Shown: one piece after another, positions 56,224 to 64,000 of the stretch
How positions within the stretch are numbered: position 1 is the first letter of the stretch
Layout of the letters: every line of letters begins with the position of its first letter
Source: Micromonospora luteifusca
GTDB lineage: Bacteria > Actinomycetota > Actinomycetes > Mycobacteriales > Micromonosporaceae
DNA length: 64,000 nucleotides
Direction: 5' to 3'
NCBI RefSeq assembly: GCF_016907275.1
Contig: NZ_JAFBBP010000001.1
Location: 4,454,001-4,518,000 of the forward strand
Notes under the pieces: generated by a model
Told to the model about the DNA's origin: nothing
The model's database searches: none
What the model saw: the letters and a program-made list of their open reading frames with translations, nothing else
Made by a program: the position numbers and the translations under genes

Positions 56224-57231
56224 TTAGGGGGTTGGGAGGGTCAGGGTGGCTAGGACGGGGCGGTGGTCGCTGCCGGGCAGGGCGAGCACCCGCACCGAGC
56301 GGACCGCTATGCGCCGGTCGACCAGCACGTGGTCGATGGTCACCGGTGGGATGAGGTCACCGTCGTAGGGCCCCCACGTTCCGGTCAGGCCCATCCCTGC
56401 GGCGTCGGCGGCGTCGACGTAACCACTGCGCAGCAGGGCCCGCAGCGGGCTGTGGTCGAGGGTGGCGTTGAAGTCCCCGGCAAGGATCTGCAGGCCACCG
56501 TCCGGGGTGGCCGGAGGTTGGGCGTTCAGGTCGGCACGCCATGGGCGGACCTGGTCCAGCGCGTACGGTGCCGAGGGATGGGCCGACTCGACGCGAACCG
56601 GGGGTGCGCCAGGGACGGCTACGGTGCCGTACGCCTGGGTGAAGCCCCAGCCGTTGAGGTTGCGCCGAAGGCCGACGTCGGTGACCGGCCACCGCGAGTA
56701 GAGCCCGGAGCCGGGTGTGCCGATCTCCGGATTGAGCTGCCGGTAGGGCAGTAGACGGTCGAGGCCGAGCTGATCCAGGGCGGCCTGCGCCTCCGGCGTG
56801 AACTCCTGCACGGTGAGCACGTCCACCTCGTGCCGCCGGACCAGCTCGACAAGCGTCCCCGCGTCGCCGGATCCGGCGAGCAGGTTGGCGGTGAGCAGCC
56901 GCACGGTGGGTCCGGCAGCCGCCGGCTGCGGCGCGGCCAGCGCCCGGGGGGCGACGACGCCGACCAGTGCCACCGCCGCCAGGGCCGCGACCGCCGCCGG
57001 CCACCAGCGCCGCAGGGCGAGCGCGAGAGCCAGGGTGAGCACGCTGAAGCCGGCGACGTACGGCGTGAAGGCGAGCGCCTGCACCAGCGGCCCCCGGTCC
57101 AGACCGGCCAGGCGGACGGCGGCCCAGAGGGCGGTCGGTACGACCGTCAGCCAGCAGAGCACTGTGCCCAGCCGGGCGGCGTGGTGTCGCCTCGGAGCGG
57201 GCGTGGGCGTGGACGGAGCGCCGACGATCAT
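56224..57231 (-). CDS. membrane endonuclease/exonuclease/phosphatase-fold protein
   Basis: A 335-residue protein with three hydrophobic helices in its first 110 residues and an exported-looking catalytic domain. Active-site motifs of the superfamily are in order: Asn in LLTANLLAG, Glu in LTVQEFTPE, GDFNAT and the final SDHRPVLA. Members include nucleases, sphingomyelinases and phosphoinositide phosphatases, so the substrate is open. ATG 57231 follows AGGAT nine bases upstream; ATG 57267 is an in-frame alternative. Confidence 0.87.
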   Translation of the reverse strand: MIVGAPSTPTPAPRRHHAARLGTVLCWLTVVPTALWAAVRLAGLDRGPLVQALAFTPYVAGFSVLTLALALALRRWWPAAVAALAAVALVGVVAPRALAAPQPAAAGPTVRLLTANLLAGSGDAGTLVELVRRHEVDVLTVQEFTPEAQAALDQLGLDRLLPYRQLNPEIGTPGSGLYSRWPVTDVGLRRNLNGWGFTQAYGTVAVPGAPPVRVESAHPSAPYALDQVRPWRADLNAQPPATPDGGLQILAGDFNATLDHSPLRALLRSGYVDAADAAGMGLTGTWGPYDGDLIPPVTIDHVLVDRRIAVRSVRVLALPGSDHRPVLATLTLPTP

Positions 57232-57338
57232 GACGGTGATCCTAGTGGGTGCGCCAATCCCTTTCATGAATGGCAGTGCCTTCACGTTTCGCAATTATCT
57301 GGCGGCTGATTGACAGTTCGGTAAAGCGAGATCAACTA

Positions 57339-57368
57339 TTGACGTCCGGCTTTTTCTGGTGCTAGGTT
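57339..57368 (+). promoter_or_regulatory. promoter of the small secreted protein gene
   Basis: TTGACG (57339-57344), an 18-base spacer and TAGGTT (57363-57368) form a good promoter in an AT-richer stretch. The transcript would have a 5' leader of about 190 bases before ATG 57568. The leader contains a short CTGAG/CTCAG repeat but nothing I recognise as a riboswitch. Confidence 0.6.
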
Positions 57369-57567
57369 CCATCTGGCTCAAACGACACAACTCTGAGTAG
57401 TAATGCCAGCTCAGAGGGGATGTGAATCACCGAGGAATCACCCTCGCCGAATGTCGGTAAGTGCGCTTTACCTCGCCCTGCTGTCGTCGTCGGCCTATTT
57501 ATCGGCAGTCATCCGTCCCGCCCTGCGGGTCGGCCGAATTCGCACGGTCACACAAGGGGGACCTGTC

Positions 57568-58077
57568 ATGGAAACATCCTTCCGACGCAAGGCGACAGCG
57601 GTCACGTTCGCTGTCCTGGCGCTCACCCTGGCTGGTGGGGGGATCGCCGTCGCCCAGCCGTCGGCGAAGGCGCCGCAGGCGGCCGTCAAGCCGACGGACC
57701 GTGGCACGAACAGTCAGCCGCCGGTCACCGCCGAGTCCGTACGCTCGGCGAAGGCCGCGTTGAAGGCGGGTGGCGTCAGCACGATGGCGGCCTCCGTCAG
57801 CATCACTGTCGTCAACTCCAACGGCACCAAGGCGCGCGGCGCCGGCACCGTGATCAAGTACGGCACCGGTCAGTACGAGGTCCAGTACGGTTTCACCGTC
57901 ACGTCCGCTGTCATCGTGGCGACCATCGGCCGGCATGACGCCTGCTGCATCCCGCCGTCTGGCGAGATTGCGGTCGCGCCCCGGCTCCTCACGCCGAACG
58001 GGGTCTTCGTGCAGACCCGTAACTCGGCTGGTAGCCCGACCGACCTGGGCTTCCACCTGGTCGTCCACACCGCCTGA
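57568..58077 (+). CDS. small secreted protein of unknown function
   Basis: A 169-residue exported protein. The signal peptide is basic (TSFRRKA), has a hydrophobic core and should be cut after about residue 28 (GIAVAQ). A spacer rich in Lys, Ala and Gln follows, then a beta-rich domain with NSNGTKARGAG and an adjacent Cys pair (DACCIPPSG) that could form a vicinal or intermolecular disulfide. AGGGGG precedes ATG 57568. I do not recognise the family. Confidence 0.7.
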   Translation: METSFRRKATAVTFAVLALTLAGGGIAVAQPSAKAPQAAVKPTDRGTNSQPPVTAESVRSAKAALKAGGVSTMAASVSITVVNSNGTKARGAGTVIKYGTGQYEVQYGFTVTSAVIVATIGRHDACCIPPSGEIAVAPRLLTPNGVFVQTRNSAGSPTDLGFHLVVHTA

Positions 58078-58088
58078 CCGACCCGACG

Positions 58089-58121
58089 TCCGGCCCCCGC
58101 GCCTCGTGCATGGGGGCCGGA
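58089..58121 (+). terminator. hairpin after the secreted protein gene
   Basis: TCCGGCCCCC (58089-58098) pairs perfectly with GGGGGCCGGA (58112-58121) around a 13-base loop, 11 bases after the stop. Confidence 0.65.
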
Positions 58122-58346
58122 TGCTGTCCGCCCGGCACGCGCCGGCCCTCTGACCGCACCCCGCAAGCCCGTCGCTCGCGCCGCTCGTCCTCTTCGTGGT
58201 CCCCTGTGAGCGGTCCGGCTCTTCTTGGACCGGCCCGTGCCAATCGTCACCCTTCCGTGCGGCTCATCCCCATTCGGGCTGCTCCGGGCCTGTCCGGGCC
58301 GCACAATCCGACGTTTGCCAGGCCCTCCGCCCGGGAAGCAAGCACC

Positions 58347-59392
<1,046 letters not shown>

Positions 59393-59396
<4 letters not shown>

Positions 59397-60424
59397 GACG
59401 CGCGAACGTCGCGCCGACCGCTGCGCCGGCTGATCCCGGCCTGGCCGAGCTGGCCCCCGACCAGCGGTTGCGCCGTCTGGAGTTGACCGTCACGCGTCGA
59501 CTGAACGGCCTGCTGCACGGCCAGTACCGCGGCCTGCTGCCCGGCCCGGGCAGTGAACCGGCCGGCAGCCGCGAATACCGGCCGGGCGAGGACGAGGTCC
59601 GTCGGATGGACTGGGCGGTGACGGCCCGCACCGCCGTGCCACACGTCCGTCAGGTCGACGCCGACCGGGAACTGACCACCTGGCTGCTGGTCGACGGCAG
59701 CGCCAGCATGGAGTTCGGCACCGCCGAACTGGACAAGCGGGAACTGGCGGTGGCCGCGGTCGCGGCGGTGGGCTTCCTGACCGCGGGCGTCGGCAACCGC
59801 CTCGGCGCCCAGGTGCTGCGTGCCGACGGGGTACGCCGATTCCCGGCCCGCAGCGGGCGTACCCATCTGCTTGCCCTGCTCCGCGCGCTGCTCGCCGCCC
59901 CCCGCCCGGACCCGACCGCCGGCCGGCCGGGGTGGGCGGCCGGGGCGGCGGCCGAGTCGCCCGACCTGACGGACGGGCTCGACGCGTTGCACCGGATCGC
60001 CAACCGACGCGGGTTGGTCGTGGTGGTCTCCGACTTCTTCGACGGCCTGCCCGACGACCCCGGCCAGCCGGTGCCCTGGGAGCGGACCTTGCGTCGGCTG
60101 GCCGCCCGGCACCAGGTGCTGGCGATCGAGGTGACCGATCCGCGTGAGCTGGAGCTACCGGACGTCGGCCTGATCACGCTCGTCGACCCGGAGACCGGCC
60201 GCCGCCGCGAAGTGTGCACATCGGACCGCCGGCTTCGCGAGCGGTACGCCGAGGCCGCCTCCGCCCAGCGCGAGCAGGTCCACGAGGCGTTGCGCCGCAG
60301 TGGGGCCGCCCACCTGGCCCTGCGCACCGATCGGGACTGGAGCGCGGACATCGTTCGGCACGTACACGCACAGCGTCGGCTGGCGGCCGCGCCGGCCGGC
60401 CGGCCACGGGGAGGTGCCGCGTGA
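59393..60424 (+). CDS. DUF58 domain protein
   Basis: A 343-residue protein of the DUF58 family. The family signature SREYRPGEDEVRRMDWAVTAR is at about residues 58-80, and a vWA-like core follows (LLVDGSASMEFG with an incomplete MIDAS, then VVVVSDFFDG). No membrane helix is seen. ATG 59393 overlaps the moxR stop (ATGA), tying it to the ATPase with which DUF58 proteins usually work. Confidence 0.92.
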
Positions 60425-61380
60425 TCTGGCAGTCGCCGCTGCGGCTCTGGTTGCTGCTCGGCGTGCTCGCCCTGGTCGTCGCGTACCTGGTGATGCAGCG
60501 GGGACGCAGCCGGTACGCCGTCCGCTTCACCAACCTGCGGCTGCTGGACCGGGTGGCGCCGGAGCGGCCCGCCTGGCGACGACACGTACCGGCCGGGCTC
60601 TTCCTGGCCATGCTGGCGCTTCTCGTGGTCGGCTTCGCCCGCCCCAGCGCAGAAGTCCGGGTGCCCCGGGAACGTGCCACGGTGATGGTGGCGGTGGACG
60701 TGTCCACGTCGATGCTCGCCACCGACGTCGAGCCGGACCGGTTGGCCGCGGCGAAGGATGCGGCCCGGCGCTTCGTCGAGGGCCTGCCCGACGAGTTCAA
60801 CGTGGGCCTCGTCGCGTTCGCCGGAAGCGCGGCCGTGCTGGTGCCGCCGGGCACCGACCGGGACGCCCTCGACGAGGGGATCGGCCGACTCGCCGAGGGA
60901 ATCACCGGCGTGCAGGGCACGGCGATCGGCGAGGCGATCAACACATCTCTCGGCGCGGTCAAGAGCCTCGACAGTGCGGCCGCGAAGGAGACACCACCGG
61001 CCCGGATCATCCTGCTCTCCGACGGCGCCAACACCTCCGGAATGGATCCGATGGAGGCGGCGGCGGAGGCGGTGACGGCGGAGGTGCCGGTGCACGCCAT
61101 CTCCTTCGGCACCCCGTCCGGGTTCGTGGACCGGGGTGGACGGCCCATCCAGGTGCCGGTCGACGGGCAGACCCTCAAGGCGGTCGCCGAGGAGACCGGC
61201 GGGATGTTCCACGAGGCCAGCACCACCGACGAACTGCGGGCCGTCTACGACGACATCGGCAGCTCGGTCGGCTACCGCACCGAGCGGCAGGACGTTTCGG
61301 CTCGGTTCATCGGTCTCGGACTGGTGTTCGCGATGGGTGCCGCCGTCGGCTCGATGCGCTGGTTCTCCCGGCTGCCCTGA
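60421..61380 (+). CDS. membrane von Willebrand factor A-domain protein (BatA-like)
   Basis: A 319-residue protein. Two N-terminal hydrophobic helices (about 8-25 and 57-73) precede a vWA domain with a complete MIDAS (Asp93, Ser95, Ser97 in AVDVSTSM; later LLSDGANTSG). A third helix near residue 300 ends the protein. The layout is that of BatA in MoxR-DUF58-Bat clusters. GTG 60421 overlaps the DUF58 stop (GTGA). Confidence 0.92.
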   Translation: MIWQSPLRLWLLLGVLALVVAYLVMQRGRSRYAVRFTNLRLLDRVAPERPAWRRHVPAGLFLAMLALLVVGFARPSAEVRVPRERATVMVAVDVSTSMLATDVEPDRLAAAKDAARRFVEGLPDEFNVGLVAFAGSAAVLVPPGTDRDALDEGIGRLAEGITGVQGTAIGEAINTSLGAVKSLDSAAAKETPPARIILLSDGANTSGMDPMEAAAEAVTAEVPVHAISFGTPSGFVDRGGRPIQVPVDGQTLKAVAEETGGMFHEASTTDELRAVYDDIGSSVGYRTERQDVSARFIGLGLVFAMGAAVGSMRWFSRLP

Positions 61381-61418
61381 CCACCGCGCACAACCGACGT
61401 CGACAGTGAGGAGTACGA

Positions 61419-62273
61419 ATGGCAGTGCAGACCGGACTGGGCGAACCGCGTGGTCCCTGGTTCATCTCACCCGAACTCGACCCGGACGGGCGCGGGTGGT
61501 GGGACGCGCCCGAGCGAGACCCGGGCGGGCGACGGCCTCGACGGCTGCTCGCCGCGCTGGCCGTGGTGGCGGTCTCCGCCCTCTCCGGCGCCGTCGCCGG
61601 TGGTGTGGTGGCCGCCCGGGACGGCGCTCCGGGCCCGGCTGCGGCGTCCGCCGCACCGGTGCCGGCCGAGTTGGTCACCGCGGCTGAGCGGACCGTACCC
61701 GGGGTGGTGTCGGTGCTGGCCGGCGGTGCGAACGGCGGGTCCGCGACCGGCTCGGGCTTTGCCGTGGACGACCAGCAGCATCTGATCACCAACGATCACA
61801 TCCTGGCCAAGGCGGGCGGCGGGCCGGTGACCGTCGAGCTGCCCGACGGTCGCCGGTTCGCCGCCGAGGTGGTCGGACGCGAGCCGCGCAGCGACCTGGC
61901 GGTGTTGAAGGTGCCGGCAGCGGCGGGTCTCACCCCGTTGCCACTGGCCAAGCCGGGCGCGACCCGGGTCGGTGAGCCGGTGCTCGCGGTGGGCTCGCCG
62001 CTCGGTCTGGCCGGCACCGTCACCGCGGGCATCGTCAGCGCGTTGGACCGCCAGGTACGGCTGGGCGACAACCGGCACAGTGCGGTGCAGACCGACGCGT
62101 CCATCAACCCCGGTAACTCGGGTGGACCACTGGTCAACGCCCGCGGGGAGGTGGTCGGGGTGAACACCGCGATCGCCACCATCGACGGGAATGGCTCGAT
62201 CGGCATCGGGTTCGCGATCCCGATCGACCAGGTGCAGCAGACCGCCGACACGATCATCGGCAAGGGTGGCTGA
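61419..62273 (+). CDS. membrane trypsin-like serine protease lacking PDZ (HtrA-like)
   Basis: A 284-residue protease. One transmembrane helix (about 43-66) follows a cytoplasmic N terminus rich in Pro and acidic residues. The catalytic triad is complete: His127 (TNDHIL), Asp159 (RSDLAVLK), Ser234 (NPGNSGGPL). HtrA proteins usually carry one or two PDZ domains, but this protein ends right after the protease fold (IDQVQQTADTII). GAGGAG precedes the ATG. It follows the vWA gene by 38 bases and may belong to that operon. Confidence 0.9.
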   Translation: MAVQTGLGEPRGPWFISPELDPDGRGWWDAPERDPGGRRPRRLLAALAVVAVSALSGAVAGGVVAARDGAPGPAAASAAPVPAELVTAAERTVPGVVSVLAGGANGGSATGSGFAVDDQQHLITNDHILAKAGGGPVTVELPDGRRFAAEVVGREPRSDLAVLKVPAAAGLTPLPLAKPGATRVGEPVLAVGSPLGLAGTVTAGIVSALDRQVRLGDNRHSAVQTDASINPGNSGGPLVNARGEVVGVNTAIATIDGNGSIGIGFAIPIDQVQQTADTIIGKGG

Positions 62274-62347
62274 GCTGCTCGGACAGCCTCGGCGCGCGCG
62301 ATGGGAACCCTGCCACTGTCAGATATCCGGCGCGACGGCATCGGGCC

Positions 62348-62680
62348 ATGGAAATATTGCGGTCGATCCGGATACTGGCGGAGGTGGAGCGTCCTCTTCT
62401 CGCGGTCCTCCTGCTGGTGGGCCTGGTCATCGGATGTGCGGTGGGGTCGGCGTATGCCCGGGCGCGACGCGGGTGGAGCGATTACCAGACCGTCAAGAAG
62501 TCGGTGCCGGGCGCCCGTCGAGGCGCCTGGTCGCTGATCCGTGGGGTCGCTGTGAAGGCCGGGGTGATCGCGCTGCTGCTCTTCGGCGCGGCGGCGTACG
62601 CGGCGGTCGGCGACGACGACGAGACCGCCGGGCCGGCGCCCAGCCAGTCCCCGACGCAGAGTGAGACTCCGCACCGATGA
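62348..62680 (+). CDS. small membrane protein of unknown function
   Basis: A 110-residue protein with two hydrophobic helices (about residues 16-35 and 69-86), a basic linker between them, and an acidic then Ser/Pro-rich C-terminal tail (AVGDDDETAGPAPS). I do not recognise a family. It follows the protease gene by 74 bases. Confidence 0.6.
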   Translation: MEILRSIRILAEVERPLLAVLLLVGLVIGCAVGSAYARARRGWSDYQTVKKSVPGARRGAWSLIRGVAVKAGVIALLLFGAAAYAAVGDDDETAGPAPSQSPTQSETPHR

Positions 62681-62714
62681 CCCCTGGTGGGTCGTCGCGG
62701 GTTAGCCTCGGGGC

Positions 62715-63140
62715 GTGGACGACGGACTGCGGGTGACCGACCGGTGGGTCGTCCCTGCCGGGGAGCTGCGGGAGCGCTTCTCCCGCTCGTCGGGGCCGGG
62801 TGGGCAGGGTGTGAACACCGCGGACTCCCGGGTCGAGTTGAGCTACGACGTGGCCAACGCGCCGTCCGTGCCCGAGTGGTTGCGATCGCGGGCGTTGGCC
62901 CGGCTGGCCAACCGCCTGGTCGACGGGGTGCTGACGATCGCCGCCAGCGAACACCGGGCCCAGTTGGCCAATCGGGAGGCGGCCCGCGAACGGATGACGG
63001 CGCTGCTGCGTGAGGCCGCCGCACCTCCACCGCCGCCCCGCCGAGCGACCCGCCCGTCCCGGGGGGCCAAGGAACGCCGGTTGGCCGAGAAGAAACGCCA
63101 GTCCCAGCGCAAGCGGGACCGCCGCGCCGACGGCGACTAG
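62715..63140 (+). CDS. arfB: ArfB-type peptidyl-tRNA hydrolase for ribosome rescue
   Basis: A 141-residue protein with the class I release-factor catalytic domain: SRSSGPGGQGVN with Gly29-Gly30-Gln31. A highly basic tail (KERRLAEKKRQSQRKRDRR) enters the empty mRNA channel in this family. ArfB (YaeJ) frees peptides from ribosomes stalled at mRNA ends. Length and architecture fit ArfB and exclude full-length RF1/RF2. Confidence 0.92.
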   Translation: MDDGLRVTDRWVVPAGELRERFSRSSGPGGQGVNTADSRVELSYDVANAPSVPEWLRSRALARLANRLVDGVLTIAASEHRAQLANREAARERMTALLREAAAPPPPPRRATRPSRGAKERRLAEKKRQSQRKRDRRADGD

Positions 63141-63153
63141 TCGGCGGCCCGGC

Positions 63154-63996
63154 TCAGGCCGGAACGGTGGCGAGCAGCCGGTCGCGCAGCACAGCGGCCC
63201 GGTCGGCGAACGCGCGCTGCGCCGCCGCGTACTCCGCGCGGCCCTCCGGCGTCTCCACCCGCACCGGCGGATAACCGAGCGCCGCCAGGTCATATGGGCT
63301 GGCCCGCATGTCCAGCGTCCGGATATCCCTGGCCAGGTCGAACGCGTCGGCCACCAACTCCGAGTCGACCAGCGGAGACAACTTGTACGCCCACTTGTAC
63401 AGATCCATGTTGGCGTGCAGGCAGCCCGGCTGTTCGAGTGCGTGCTGCGTCTCCCGGGTCGGGGTGAGCAGGTTCAACGGCCGGGCCGGCGGTGTGAAGA
63501 ACCGGAACGCGTCGAAGTGGCTGCACCGCACACCCCGCTCCTCGACGACCGCCGCGGTCCGCTCCGGGGTCAGCCGCAGCGGCCAGGCGTTGTGCCGCAG
63601 CTCGTCACGGGTCTGCCGGTAGACCATCGCCCACTCGTGCATCCCGAAGCAGCCGAAGTGTGGCGCTCGCCCAGCGGTGGCCGCCAGCAGGGAGCGGATC
63701 CAGGCGATCGACTCGCCGCGCCGCTCGCGTACCCCATCGGTGTCGAGGGTGACCCCGGCGGCGGTGGCGCGGTAGTCCCGGCCGAACTCGGCCGGATCGG
63801 CGTCGCGCAGCTCGACCCCCGCGCCCGGGTGCCAGCGACGGAGCTGGGCCGGGCGGTGCGAATAGTAGGTGAAGAGGAAGTCGGCCACCGGATGCCGCTC
63901 ACCGCGCCGCCGGCGGGCCAGGTGTGGGGTCAGCCAGACGTCCACCCGCTCCTCGTGGGCCCGCCGGCGGGTCTGCCACTGGGCCACGTCGAGCAC
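63154..63996 (-). CDS. conserved actinobacterial protein, often labelled 3-methyladenine DNA glycosylase; possibly 5' partial
   Basis: At least 280 residues from GTG 63996, four bases from the right edge; an earlier start outside the window cannot be excluded. It contains FGCFGMHEWAMVYRQ, RCSHFDAFRFFTPPARPLN and NMDLYKWAYKLSPLVDSEL, segments conserved in proteins that databases often name 3-methyladenine DNA glycosylase. I see no helix-hairpin-helix or catalytic motif that proves this activity, so the name is only a label. It is convergent with arfB. Confidence 0.6.
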   Translation of the reverse strand: MLDVAQWQTRRRAHEERVDVWLTPHLARRRRGERHPVADFLFTYYSHRPAQLRRWHPGAGVELRDADPAEFGRDYRATAAGVTLDTDGVRERRGESIAWIRSLLAATAGRAPHFGCFGMHEWAMVYRQTRDELRHNAWPLRLTPERTAAVVEERGVRCSHFDAFRFFTPPARPLNLLTPTRETQHALEQPGCLHANMDLYKWAYKLSPLVDSELVADAFDLARDIRTLDMRASPYDLAALGYPPVRVETPEGRAEYAAAQRAFADRAAVLRDRLLATVPA

Positions 63997-64000
63997 GGCG

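Noticed and set aside
57369..57567. c-di-GMP or c-di-AMP riboswitch in the leader of the secreted protein gene
   Set aside because: The three c-di-GMP-protein genes in the window made this attractive, but the conserved GEMM and ydaO sequence blocks cannot be found.

Overview
The window is chromosomal DNA from a high-GC actinobacterium, most likely Micromonospora or a close relative in the Micromonosporaceae. The grounds are a GC content near 70% by eye, frequent GTG starts, stop/start overlaps of the ATGA and GTGA type, few U-tailed terminators, and a gene order (ligA, gatCAB, ilvD, ilvB-ilvN-ilvC, serA, leuB, ilvE, cimA) that I associate with that family. The genus is inferred, not proven. 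I see no tRNA or rRNA gene, no CRISPR array, no intact insertion sequence and no phage.

Left part (1-28.6 kb). A MetE-like methyltransferase enters from the left edge. It is followed by a VOC protein, an ADP-ribosylglycohydrolase, an orphan membrane-anchored PemK/MazF-like protein, NAD-dependent DNA ligase and a GGDEF-EAL protein. Next come gatC-gatA-gatB (tRNA-dependent amidotransferase), a thiamine-diphosphate AceE/transketolase-like enzyme, a membrane metallophosphoesterase, a glucose/sorbosone-dehydrogenase-like lipoprotein and a GAF-SpoIIE phosphatase. A 2-hydroxyacid dehydrogenase, a PH-domain protein and a second GGDEF-EAL protein with degenerate motifs follow. Then come a divergent LacI regulator/beta-mannosidase pair and an ArsR-SulP transporter operon.

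Accessory part (about 29.2-37.3 kb). Base composition is lower here and the genes are unlike their neighbours: a RloA/RloB (AbiL-like) ATPase-TOPRIM pair, a fragment of a type I restriction HsdR subunit, and a minus-strand operon with three related small helical proteins plus a 143-residue protein. Upstream of that operon is an XRE/DUF397 pair. Divergent from it is a three-gene set: DivIVA-like protein, small Cys/His protein, and a large protein with DnaJ-type zinc clusters. This is the best place in the window for an undescribed system.

Right part (37.4-64 kb). Branched-chain amino acid and serine genes dominate: ilvD, ilvB-ilvN-ilvC, serA, leuB, ilvE and cimA. Two of these units carry what look like complete transcription attenuators. 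Ahead of ilvB is a leader peptide [11 protein letters not shown], a hairpin directly after its stop, and a U-tailed terminator. Ahead of cimA is a leader peptide MANVTSTVLIIAT with a good ribosome site, a hairpin starting at its stop, and a terminator ending in T5. In both, the loop of the first hairpin can pair with the 3' arm of the terminator. Among these genes lie a third GGDEF-EAL protein, an ApbE-like flavin transferase, a tyrosine phosphatase, a PRC-barrel protein and ahpC-ahpD. The end of the window holds an endonuclease/phosphatase-fold protein, a small secreted protein, a MoxR-DUF58-VWA operon, a PDZ-less trypsin-like protease, a small membrane protein, an ArfB-type ribosome-rescue hydrolase and a protein running off the right edge.
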